Shown: positions 43,583-52,058 of the stretch, in pieces
Layout: each line of letters starts with the position of its first letter
Numbering within the stretch: position 1 is the first letter of the stretch
NCBI GenBank assembly: GCA_016218825.1
Contig: JACRCV010000056.1
Location: forward strand, 1-64,000
Origin: Deltaproteobacteria bacterium
GTDB lineage: Bacteria > Myxococcota > XYA12-FULL-58-9
DNA length: 64,000 bases
Direction of reading: 5' to 3'
Position numbers and translations under genes: made by a program
Notes under the pieces: model-generated
Database searches by the model: none
The model's input: only the letters and a program-made list of their open reading frames with translations
Told to the model about the DNA's origin: nothing

Positions 43583-44574
43583 AGTCCCATCGCCTCCCGC
43601 ACGCGCTGCATCGTCGCCTGCGCCTCGTGGCGCGCGGTGCTATTGCCCTTTGCTATCACGTCGTCCGCCAGGCCGGAGGCCATGACCTCGGCCTTCTTCG
43701 CACGGATCGGAGCCTGGATGATCTCCAGCCGGCCCAAGAGCCGCTTCTTGCAGTCGACGCACCCTATACCAGCGGTCCGACATCCGTGGGCGATCTCCTC
43801 CAGGTCGGTTTGCGGCTGCACCACGCGATGGTAGGCGTAAATATTGCACTTTCCCGGCGTGCCCGGGTCGGTCCGCTTGACCCGCGCCGGGTCGGTGGGC
43901 GCCGGCATCACCTTCTTTTTGACCTCTTCGGCGCTCTCGGTCAGGTAGATCGCGTTGTTGTACGACTTGGACATCTTGCGGCCGTCAAGCCCGGGCAGGC
44001 GCCGGACCTTGCTGACGATCGCCTTGGGCTCCGGGAAGATCTCGGCGTAGTAGGCGTTGAAGCGCCGCAGCACCTCGCGCGACAGCTCGACGTGCGCCAC
44101 CTGATCCTCGCCCACCGGCACCGCGGTGGCGCGGTAGATGCTGATGTCCGCGGTCTGCAACAACGGGTAGCCCAGAAAGCCGATGGTCGACAGGTCGCGG
44201 TCCACGAGCTCGGCCCGGGTCTCCTTGTAAGACGGCACCCGCTCGAGCCACGGCACCGGCGTGAACATCCCGAACAAGGTCGACAGCTCGGCGTGCTCCG
44301 GCACCGCGGCCTGCGCGAAGATCGTGACCTTCGCCGGATCGAGCCCCACCGCCAGCCAATCGGCGATCATCTCGCGGCGGTAGCGCTTCAGGTCCGCGGT
44401 GTCGCGGTAGCCGGTGGTCAGCGCGTGCCAGTCGGCGGAGAAGAAGAAGCAGCGGTAGTGGCCCTCGTTCTGCAGCTCGATCCAGTGCACCAGAGGGCCG
44501 AAGTAGTGCCCGAGGTGCAAGGCCCCCGTGGGCCGCATTCCCGACAACACCCGAGGCTCGAACGTAGGCATCAC
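43579..44574 (-). CDS. trpS: Tryptophanyl-tRNA synthetase
   Basis: SGMRPTGALHLGHYFGPL (HIGH-type) and GRKMSKSYNN (KMSKS). Confidence 0.95.
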   Translation of the reverse strand: MMPTFEPRVLSGMRPTGALHLGHYFGPLVHWIELQNEGHYRCFFFSADWHALTTGYRDTADLKRYRREMIADWLAVGLDPAKVTIFAQAAVPEHAELSTLFGMFTPVPWLERVPSYKETRAELVDRDLSTIGFLGYPLLQTADISIYRATAVPVGEDQVAHVELSREVLRRFNAYYAEIFPEPKAIVSKVRRLPGLDGRKMSKSYNNAIYLTESAEEVKKKVMPAPTDPARVKRTDPGTPGKCNIYAYHRVVQPQTDLEEIAHGCRTAGIGCVDCKKRLLGRLEIIQAPIRAKKAEVMASGLADDVIAKGNSTARHEAQATMQRVREAMGL

Positions 44575-44602
44575 ACTCTCCGGCTAGGGCTCTCTCCACA
44601 TG

Positions 44603-44683
44603 ATTTGATTCCCGCGCCGCGGCTGCCGCGGCGCTCCCCACCCCCACTCCCCTAACCCCTCGCCCCCGGGTGGGGCGAGGGGA
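44603..44683 (+). repeat. Dispersed hairpin repeat, copy C (two hairpins)
   Basis: ATTTGATTCCC-GCGCCGCGG-CTG-CCGCGGCGC-TCCCCACCCCCACTCCCCTAA-CCCCTCGCCCC-CGGGT-GGGGCGAGGGG. Confidence 0.85.
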
Positions 44684-44717
44684 ACGGAATCCGCGCCAGT
44701 GCAAGTGTGTGCAGTGG

Positions 44718-45401
44718 TCAAAACAACACTCGCATCGGCACGCTGAAGAGCGTCGTCAGGCCGCCGAGCACGGTCGCGAACGGCATCGCCATCAGACGGC
44801 CGCCGAACACCATCACCCCGATCAACAGCCAGGTACCGTACTGCATGTTGAAGCGCTCCCAGGCGAGCGCCGCGTTGCCCGACAGCAGGCCGGTGACCAC
44901 CTTCTGGCCGTCGAGCGGCCGCACCGGGATCATGTTGAAGACCGCGAGGCTGATGTTGATGAGCACCATGCGCGACATCAGATCCCGCGTCGTGACGAGC
45001 CCCTGCAGCCAGCCGCCGTGGTAGGCGGCGGCGAAGAGCCCCATCATCAGCGTCGCCATGATCAAGTTCGAGATCGGCCCGGCCGCCGCAGTGATCATCA
45101 TGCCGGTGCGCATCGACGTCTTGCGCGAGAAGCGCGCCGGGTTTACCGGCACCGGCTTCGCCCAGCCGAAGAAGAAGCCGCCGCCCCACATCAGCATCAT
45201 GATCGGCAACAGCACCGTGCCGATCACGTCGATGTGCGCGAGCGGATTGAGGGTCAACCGCCCCATCATCTCGGCGGTGTCGTCCCCGAGCTTCTTCGCG
45301 GTGAACGCGTGCGCGAACTCGTGCACCGTGAGCGACAGGATCATCGGCACCAGCACCAGGCCGGCTTGCGCCAATTGGTGCACTAGATCGTCAGGCCGCA
45401 C
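44718..45401 (-). CDS. Site-2 protease family (M50) membrane metallopeptidase
   Basis: SLTVHEFAHAFTAKKLGDDTA zinc motif, NMIPVRPLDGQKV. Confidence 0.88.
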   Translation of the reverse strand: MRPDDLVHQLAQAGLVLVPMILSLTVHEFAHAFTAKKLGDDTAEMMGRLTLNPLAHIDVIGTVLLPIMMLMWGGGFFFGWAKPVPVNPARFSRKTSMRTGMMITAAAGPISNLIMATLMMGLFAAAYHGGWLQGLVTTRDLMSRMVLINISLAVFNMIPVRPLDGQKVVTGLLSGNAALAWERFNMQYGTWLLIGVMVFGGRLMAMPFATVLGGLTTLFSVPMRVLF

Positions 45402-45542
45402 GCCTCGCTCCTCGACGAGCCCCCACCCGTCTTTCGCCCTACTCTAGTAACGAACTCGAGCGGGCGGGGGTCTTTTCCCTTGGGCGGCGGCGAAGATCAA
45501 GGGCAAGCGGTGCCGATCCCAGGGCAGTCGAGCTCTCGCGTC

Positions 45543-45596
45543 GTTGATTCCCGGCGGGCGCTTCGCGCCCGTCCTCCGTGACCCCCACCCCGGAGC
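45543..45596 (+). repeat. Dispersed hairpin repeat, copy D (divergent)
   Basis: GTTGATTCCCGG-CGGGCGC-TTC-GCGCCCG-TCCTCCGTGACCCCCACCCC; 7-bp perfect stem. Confidence 0.65.
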
Positions 45597-45613
45597 GTCG
45601 CCGCGTGAAGCCG

Positions 45614-47170
45614 TCAGCCGCCGCGCTTGAAGCCCGAGCGTGCGAGCGACTGCCGGTCCACCATCTCCAGGACCGCCTTGGCCGCGAGGTTGCGGGCCTC
45701 GTCCGCCTGGACCCGCCCGTCGCGCGCGAGCTGCTGGTCGGCGCGATCGCCGGCCATCGTCACGTACAGAGGATCCAAGAGCTCTTTCTGGCGCGCCGCG
45801 TTGCGATCGGCGAGGCCCGCGGTTTGCTCGTAGCCGCGCGCGTCGCGCGCCGCCTGCCTGGCGTCGTTGTAGGCGCTCCAGATCAGGTTCGCCTGGTTGA
45901 GCTTCTCCATCGCGTCCAGCATCTTGCCGCCGGCGCTCATCAGCATCGGCGTCACCTGGTCGGCGAGCCGGTCGAGTTCGACGTTGGTGCCGCTCGCCCC
46001 GCCGAGCATCTTGCCGAGCGCGCCGCCGCCCGCCCCGCCCGACGCATACGACGCCCCCTCGAGGCTGTCGCGCACCAGGGCGCGCACCTCCTCTTCGTCG
46101 GCGGCCGCGAACGCCTGCAGGATTTCGCCCTCGATGCCGGCCGCGTCGTCGTTGCTCTTCACGGCGGCGGCGAGCTCCTCGGCGCCGAAGCCTTGCTCCA
46201 GGATCTGACTCGGATCGGCGTCCTGCGAGAGGATCGCCAGATCGTCCGGGTGCGCCGCGAAGTAGCGCGCCAGGATGTCACGATCGCCCTTGCCTGCCTG
46301 CCGGCTCTCGACCGCGGCCGTTTCGAGGGCCCGCGCCCGCTCGTCGGTCCCCGGAATGCCGACGATCTCGAACGCGGCCTTCAAGCTCCTCTCGGCGGCG
46401 GCGAGCTCGACCTCCTTGGCCTCGGCCCCGGCGCCGTCGCCGAGGGCGCGCAGCCGATCCACCTCGGCCCGCAGCGCCGCCGCTTCTTTGATGTCGCCGA
46501 TGAGCGAGTCGAACGCCGCCTTCCAGGCGCCGGCCTCGACCTTCGCCGACGGCGCGTTCGGATCGGCCGCGCCGGTGCCGGTGAGCGTGCTGCCGCCGAC
46601 GCCGGTCGCAAGGCTCGCGCCGGCCTCGCCCTCGACCGGCACCGTGCCGGTGTCCATGCCGGTCATCGCGCGGTCGAGCTCGAGCTCGGCGTCGTCTTGG
46701 AGCGCTTGGGCTTCCTGCCGCAACGACTGGACGTCGTCGAGTCGATGCTCGAGCTGGCGCTCGAGGTTCAAGGCCGCCACCCGCAGCTCGTGGCGCGCGG
46801 CCTCCAGCTGCGCCTCGATGTCCTGCCCCAGGCTCGCATCCTGGGTCTGTAGCTTCATGAACGCGGCCACCAGATCAGCGCCGCCGAGGCCGACGTCGGA
46901 CCTCAGGCTCAGACTCGTCAGCTGGTTCGCGAACGCCAGCGCCCCCTGCTGCCCTTCCTGGCTGAGACTCGTCGTCGGTGGCGACGGCGGCGGCAAGCTG
47001 CTCGCCTCGACCGGCGCCGCGGCTCTCTGCGTCTTGGCGCCGGCGCCGAGCTCGGCGACGTCGCGCACGCTCGCCGCCTGGCGGATCCGCTGGGCTCGGG
47101 CGGTCCCTGCAGTGGTGTCAGGCGAGGCAGCGGCCCCGGACGGTTGGGGCTTGATTTCCTTGATGTTCAT
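45614..47170 (-). CDS. Hypothetical Ala-rich helical protein, no signal peptide
   Basis: MNIKEIKPQPSGAAAS...; long central coiled-coil; no recognised domain. Confidence 0.6.
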   Translation of the reverse strand: MNIKEIKPQPSGAAASPDTTAGTARAQRIRQAASVRDVAELGAGAKTQRAAAPVEASSLPPPSPPTTSLSQEGQQGALAFANQLTSLSLRSDVGLGGADLVAAFMKLQTQDASLGQDIEAQLEAARHELRVAALNLERQLEHRLDDVQSLRQEAQALQDDAELELDRAMTGMDTGTVPVEGEAGASLATGVGGSTLTGTGAADPNAPSAKVEAGAWKAAFDSLIGDIKEAAALRAEVDRLRALGDGAGAEAKEVELAAAERSLKAAFEIVGIPGTDERARALETAAVESRQAGKGDRDILARYFAAHPDDLAILSQDADPSQILEQGFGAEELAAAVKSNDDAAGIEGEILQAFAAADEEEVRALVRDSLEGASYASGGAGGGALGKMLGGASGTNVELDRLADQVTPMLMSAGGKMLDAMEKLNQANLIWSAYNDARQAARDARGYEQTAGLADRNAARQKELLDPLYVTMAGDRADQQLARDGRVQADEARNLAAKAVLEMVDRQSLARSGFKRGG

Positions 47171-47260
47171 GGGGTTTCGCTCCTGTGCCCCGAAGGTGGT
47201 GCGCCCTCCTACATACACACCATGCCGCCCTGCGGGATGCGGCGCTCGGCCCGGAGCGCG

Positions 47261-50200
47261 TCACGGGCAGCGGTACATGTGACGGAAGTCCGCCCGCGTC
47301 GCGTCGTAGTAGACGATCGACACCGCGCCGCTCGGGTGGATCGCCACCGAGGTGTACAGGCCGACCTCGCCGTCGCCGTCCAGCACCGATGCCGACCAAC
47401 TGCCGTCCGCCGGCGACCGCACCGCGACCGCGAGCTGCGCGGTGACGCCCGCCAGCGCGCCGTACTGGTCGTAGGTCGGCGCGCCCTTGCGATAGCTGGC
47501 GTAGGCGAGGCCGCTCGGCGCGTACGCCAGGCTCCCGTACTCGCCGGCGAAGCCGCCGTCGACGGTGGCGAAGGTCCACAGCCCGCCGCTGTCGCGCATC
47601 GCCTCGCGCAGGGTCTCGGTCGCGGCGCCGCCGGTGGTGCTCATCGAGGTGACGTGCACCAGGCCCGCGCCGTCGACCGCGATGGCGCTGTACCTGCCGG
47701 CGTTGCTGGCCGTGTCCGCGGTGACCGGGGTCCACGTGGTGCCGTCGGCGGAGGAGGCATAGCGCAGGTCCTCGTTGGCGTTGCTGGCGTCGTAGTAGCT
47801 CGCGTGGAAGCCGTTCGCGGCGTCGGCGACCAGCGCGGCGTACTGCCCGACGTTGGCGCTGCCGGCGTCGACGTTGCCCACCGAGAAGCTGCCGCCGGCC
47901 GGCTTGAAGGCGTACTTCAGGTCGGTGTTGGTGAGGTCGTAGTAGACGATCGCCAGGTCGCCGTCGCCGGCCACCGCGATGGCGCTGTATTGGCCGACGT
48001 TGGGGCTGCCGGCCACGTCGTCGACCGCGGTGCCGGCCGCGTCGCAGCTGCCGCCGGCGCTGCAGTGGATGTACTTCAGGCCGGTGTTGGTCTCGTCGTA
48101 GTAGCTGAGGTGAGCGCCGCCGCCGGCGTCGACCGCGACGTCACAGTACTTGCCGACGCTGCCGCCGGTGTCGATCGCCGCCACCGTCCAGACACCGCCG
48201 GCGGATCGAAACGCGTAGCGCAGCACGCCGGCGCCGGCGTCGTAGTACGCCACGTGGGTGGCGCCGCCGCTGTCGGCCGCGACCGAGCCGTAGCTGCCGA
48301 CGTTCCCCACCGAGTCGATGACCGAATCGATCCACGCGCTCGTGCCGGCGGGCCGGTAGGCGAACTTGAGATCGCGGTTGTCGGCGTCGTAGTAGGTGAT
48401 CTCGACGTCGAGCGCGCCGTCCACCGCGATCGAAGCCGCGGTGCCGACGTTGCCGTTCGCCGACACCGTCACCGGGGTCGACCACGGGACCGCGGCGCTC
48501 TGCCGATAGGCGTACTTCAGATCGTGCTTGCCGCTGGTGGCATCGTAGTAGGCGACGTGCACGCCGTCGTTCTTGTCGATCGCGATCGCGGCGTGTTGCC
48601 CGACGTTGCCGACCGCGTCGACCACCGCCCCCGCCCAGTTGCCGCTCACCGCCGGATCCAACAGCGGCGCCAGGTAGCGGTAGTTCAGGTTCACGTTGGC
48701 GGCGTCGTAGTAGACGACGTGCACGCCGCCCGTGGAGTCTACCGCCAGCGCCGAGTACTGGCCGGTGCCGGTCGCAGCGTCGACCTGCGCCGGCGCCGTG
48801 AAGCTGCCACCCTTCGGCTTCCTGAGGTAACGGAGCACCGCCGCCGACGCGTCGTAGTAGCTGATGTGGACCGCGCCCGTCTTGTCGGCTGCGATGCTGG
48901 TGTGCTCGCCGACGTTGCCCGCGGTCACCAACGCCGGCGACAGGGTGAAGGACCCCGCGGTCGCGGCGCGGTAGGCGTACTTCAAGTCCTGGTTGCTGGC
49001 GTCGCGGTAGGCGATGTGGACGCCGCGGTCGGGGTCGACGGCGATCGACGCGAACTGCCCGACGTTGCCGTCGGTGTCCACGGTGCTGAAGCCCCAGGAG
49101 CCGTTCGCCGCCTTGTAGGCGTAGCGCAGATCCCTGGCGGTCGCGTCGTAGTAGGCCAGGTGCACGCCGCTGAGGTTGTCGACCGCGACCCGGCTGTAGG
49201 GGCCGACGTCGCCGGTGCGGTCGACGACCGAGCGCACCCAGAAGCCGGACGGGGCGTGGAACGCATACATCAGATCGCGGGTCGCGGAGCTGGTCGCGTC
49301 GTAGAAGCACGCGTGCACCGCGCCGCTCGCCGCCACCGCCACCTGGCCCCATTGGCCGACGTCGCCGTCGGCGGCGATGGTCTCGCTCACCCAGGTGCCG
49401 GACGGGCAGCCACACCCGGGGTCGACGACGCCGTCACAGTCGTTGTCCTTGCCGTCGCAGACCTCCGGCGCCGGGCCGGTCTCGCCGTCACAGACCGCGG
49501 CGAAGAACCCGTCGATGCAATGGTTCAAGCCCTTGACGCACTCGCCGACGTCACTGCCGCAGCTGCGGGTCGCGTTGCCGGTGCAGTTGCCCGGGTCACA
49601 GACGCGGCCGGCGCAGATCCCGGAGGCGCAGTCGCCGTCACGGCTGCAGCCGGCGCCGTTCGCGCAGCGCGGACAGCTGCCGGCGCCGCCGCAGTCGATG
49701 CCGCTCTCCAGGCCGTTCTTGACCCCGTCGACGCAGGTCGCCGGCTGACAGGTGCCGGCACAGACCCGCGACACGCAGGTCAGGCTGTCACTGCAGGGCT
49801 CGCCGTCGGCACACAACGAGCAGCCGCCGCCGCAGATCGCCCCCGGCTCGTTGGTGCAGCTCTGGTTGACACAGGTGTCGCGCGAGCAGCTGTCGCCGTC
49901 GTCGCACTGTGGGTCCTCGGTGCACGGGGCGCAGACGCCGTCGTGGCCGCAGTAGCCGTTCCAGGCCTCGCCGTTGTCCATCACGCCGTTCTGATTGCCG
50001 TCGTCGCCGACGAGCGGACACAGCGGTTGGGGATCGGCGCTGCCGGTCGACCACACCGGGTCGTAGCGGCACAGGCCGCCGCGGCACGCCGGCCTTTGGC
50101 ACAGCGTCGTCGCCCGACAGTCCGCGTCCGCGATGCACTCGGTGTTGACCGGCAGGCACACGCTGTCGACGCACGCCAGCGCCTTTGGACAGCCGTAGTC

Positions 50201-50365
50201 GTCACTGCACACCTGGCGGCAGACGTCATCCAGGCACAGGAAACCCTGCTGGCAGACGCCGGAGCCGCCACACGGCTCGCCGGCGCCGCCGGCAGGCGAG
50301 TGGGTGCAGGCTGCGGCCAAGAGCCCCGCTCCGATCACCGTGGCCTTGAGACCTTGCCTCACCAT
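47261..50365 (-). CDS. Cys-rich lipoprotein with 14 propeller-like repeats
   Basis: Lipobox GAGLLAAACTHS; Cys-rich modules (CVDGVKNGLESGIDCGGAGSCPRCANGAGC); 14 repeats of the type GNVGQYSAIAVDxxGGVHVxYYDAxxxDLKYAYR. Confidence 0.8.
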   Translation of the reverse strand: MVRQGLKATVIGAGLLAAACTHSPAGGAGEPCGGSGVCQQGFLCLDDVCRQVCSDDYGCPKALACVDSVCLPVNTECIADADCRATTLCQRPACRGGLCRYDPVWSTGSADPQPLCPLVGDDGNQNGVMDNGEAWNGYCGHDGVCAPCTEDPQCDDGDSCSRDTCVNQSCTNEPGAICGGGCSLCADGEPCSDSLTCVSRVCAGTCQPATCVDGVKNGLESGIDCGGAGSCPRCANGAGCSRDGDCASGICAGRVCDPGNCTGNATRSCGSDVGECVKGLNHCIDGFFAAVCDGETGPAPEVCDGKDNDCDGVVDPGCGCPSGTWVSETIAADGDVGQWGQVAVAASGAVHACFYDATSSATRDLMYAFHAPSGFWVRSVVDRTGDVGPYSRVAVDNLSGVHLAYYDATARDLRYAYKAANGSWGFSTVDTDGNVGQFASIAVDPDRGVHIAYRDASNQDLKYAYRAATAGSFTLSPALVTAGNVGEHTSIAADKTGAVHISYYDASAAVLRYLRKPKGGSFTAPAQVDAATGTGQYSALAVDSTGGVHVVYYDAANVNLNYRYLAPLLDPAVSGNWAGAVVDAVGNVGQHAAIAIDKNDGVHVAYYDATSGKHDLKYAYRQSAAVPWSTPVTVSANGNVGTAASIAVDGALDVEITYYDADNRDLKFAYRPAGTSAWIDSVIDSVGNVGSYGSVAADSGGATHVAYYDAGAGVLRYAFRSAGGVWTVAAIDTGGSVGKYCDVAVDAGGGAHLSYYDETNTGLKYIHCSAGGSCDAAGTAVDDVAGSPNVGQYSAIAVAGDGDLAIVYYDLTNTDLKYAFKPAGGSFSVGNVDAGSANVGQYAALVADAANGFHASYYDASNANEDLRYASSADGTTWTPVTADTASNAGRYSAIAVDGAGLVHVTSMSTTGGAATETLREAMRDSGGLWTFATVDGGFAGEYGSLAYAPSGLAYASYRKGAPTYDQYGALAGVTAQLAVAVRSPADGSWSASVLDGDGEVGLYTSVAIHPSGAVSIVYYDATRADFRHMYRCP

Positions 50366-50531
50366 GCGACCCCCTCGGTTGCTGCCGTGCGCGCCGATAC
50401 CGAAGTGTATTCGATGGCTCTGGGGGCGGCAAACGCCGCCGGCCACGAGCTCAACCGGGGCCGCGCGGCCCCAGCGGCTGAGGGGTGTCGACCGCGGCCT
50501 TCAGCTGCTCGCGGTCGACGTGGGGGGAGAT

Positions 50532-51353
50532 CTAGGTGGTGGAGATTTCGGCGTGGCCGAGGAGCTCCTGCACCGAGCGCAAATCGGCCCCGCCTTGCAG
50601 CAGATGGGTGGCGCAGGCGTGGCGGAGCTTGTGGGGGGAGATCGCCTTGCTGATCCCGGCAGCCGCGGCGGCGTGCCGCACGATCTTGAACAGCGCCATC
50701 CGCGACAACGCCCGGCCCCGATTGCCGATGAAGACGTAGCTGGTCGGCCGGCCCTTGAGCAACGCCTTGCGACCGTGCTCGAGGTAGCGGCCGAGCGCGG
50801 CCGCGGCAGGTCGGCCGAGCGGCACCACCCGCTCCTTGTCGCCCTTGCCCCGCGGCCGGACGATGCCGTGCGCGAGGCTCAGATCGTCGACTTGCAGCAT
50901 GCAGAGCTCGCTGGCCCGCAGCCCCGAGCTGTACAACAGCTCGAGCGCCGCGCGGTCGCGCTCGCCGCGCGGTCCTCTGGTGTCCGGGGTTTCGACCAAG
51001 GCCGCCATGTCGGCGCGCGACAAGACCACCGGCAGCGTCCGCCGCCGGGCCGGACCGGTGATCACCACGGCCGGATCGGCGCTGAGCGCGCCCTCGCGGA
51101 TCAGGAACGCGAACAGCTGCCGCGCCGCCGACAGCGCCCGGCTCTGGCTCGCCGGCTTCAGACCGCGACCGGCGAGCGCCCGCAGCCACCGGGCCAGATG
51201 GACGCCGCTGACGTCCTTCGGCCGGCGGCACCCGGCCTTGTGGAGCTCGGCGCACAGCGAGCGCAGATCCCCGGCGTACGCCTCGACGGTTCGCGGCGAG
51301 AGGTTGCGCTCTACCCGCAGGTGATCGAGGTAGAGATCGACGGCGCGCTCCAT
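50532..51353 (-). CDS. Xer-family tyrosine recombinase ending just before the catalytic Tyr (possible pseudogene or inactive enzyme)
   Basis: SAM-like N-domain MERAVDLYLDHLRVERNLSPRTVEAYAGDL; SGLRASEL, HKLRHACATHLL, LGHAEISTT then TAG; remnant frame ISPHVDREQLKAAVD continues to TGA at 50451. Confidence 0.88.
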   Translation of the reverse strand: MERAVDLYLDHLRVERNLSPRTVEAYAGDLRSLCAELHKAGCRRPKDVSGVHLARWLRALAGRGLKPASQSRALSAARQLFAFLIREGALSADPAVVITGPARRRTLPVVLSRADMAALVETPDTRGPRGERDRAALELLYSSGLRASELCMLQVDDLSLAHGIVRPRGKGDKERVVPLGRPAAAALGRYLEHGRKALLKGRPTSYVFIGNRGRALSRMALFKIVRHAAAAAGISKAISPHKLRHACATHLLQGGADLRSVQELLGHAEISTT

Positions 51354-51459
51354 CGCCACGAGCTTAGACCCGACCTCGGCAGCAGGCAATTTCGTCGGCG
51401 GCCCGCCCGCGCCTTGCCTCGCCTTGCCATTCGAGGCGATCATTCGCCCGAGGCGCGCG

Positions 51460-52047
51460 ATGGCGGACGACGACCGGGTGGAGAGCGAGATCGCGGCGCT
51501 CATCGAGAGCGGCGGCCCGATCTCATTCTACGACGCGATGGGTGTGGTGCGCTCGGCGCGCGCCGAAGGCGACCTGCGGGAGCCGGCGCTCGCCGCCCTC
51601 ATCGGCCTGCACGACTCCAATATCGCCACCGACGGGGCCCGCGAGGTGCTCGGCGAGTTTCTGCGGGTGTGCGCCGGCCGGGTTCAAGAAGAGCGGGCCC
51701 GCGCGGCGCGTACCATCACCCTCGACGACGACGGCATGACCGCCCGCGCCACCGCCGGCGCGACCTTGGCGCTCACCTTGGATGAGCGCGCCGGCAGCGG
51801 CCACCGCTGGGAGGTCACGAAGGTGCAAGGGCCGGCGTACGTCGACCGCTTGCCGCGCGATCCTGGCGGCGTCGCGGCGCCCCCGGTCGCCCGGTTCCGG
51901 GTGCGGCTGCCCCGCGCCGGGCTCGTGCAGCTGTCGTTCGCCGAGGCGCCGCCGCCGGGCACCGAAGCCGACGACGACTCGCCGGAGCCCGGGGGCGACG
52001 CGGGGCCACGGACCTTCGTGCTGCGGGCGGTGGTCGATTCGGGCTGA
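51460..52047 (+). CDS. Hypothetical protein with possible chagasin-like (I42) beta domain
   Basis: ATAGATLALTLDERAGSGHRWEV...ARFRVRLPRAGLVQLSFAEAP resembles chagasin-type spacing; weak. Confidence 0.45.
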   Translation: MADDDRVESEIAALIESGGPISFYDAMGVVRSARAEGDLREPALAALIGLHDSNIATDGAREVLGEFLRVCAGRVQEERARAARTITLDDDGMTARATAGATLALTLDERAGSGHRWEVTKVQGPAYVDRLPRDPGGVAAPPVARFRVRLPRAGLVQLSFAEAPPPGTEADDDSPEPGGDAGPRTFVLRAVVDSG

Positions 52048-52058
52048 GCGCGCCGGCG

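Noticed and set aside
50451-50534. Amber codon in xer as pyrrolysine/selenocysteine-type recoding
   Set aside because: No recoding element or Pyl genes seen, and the residue needed downstream (Tyr) is itself replaced by Ser, so readthrough would not restore a normal active site.
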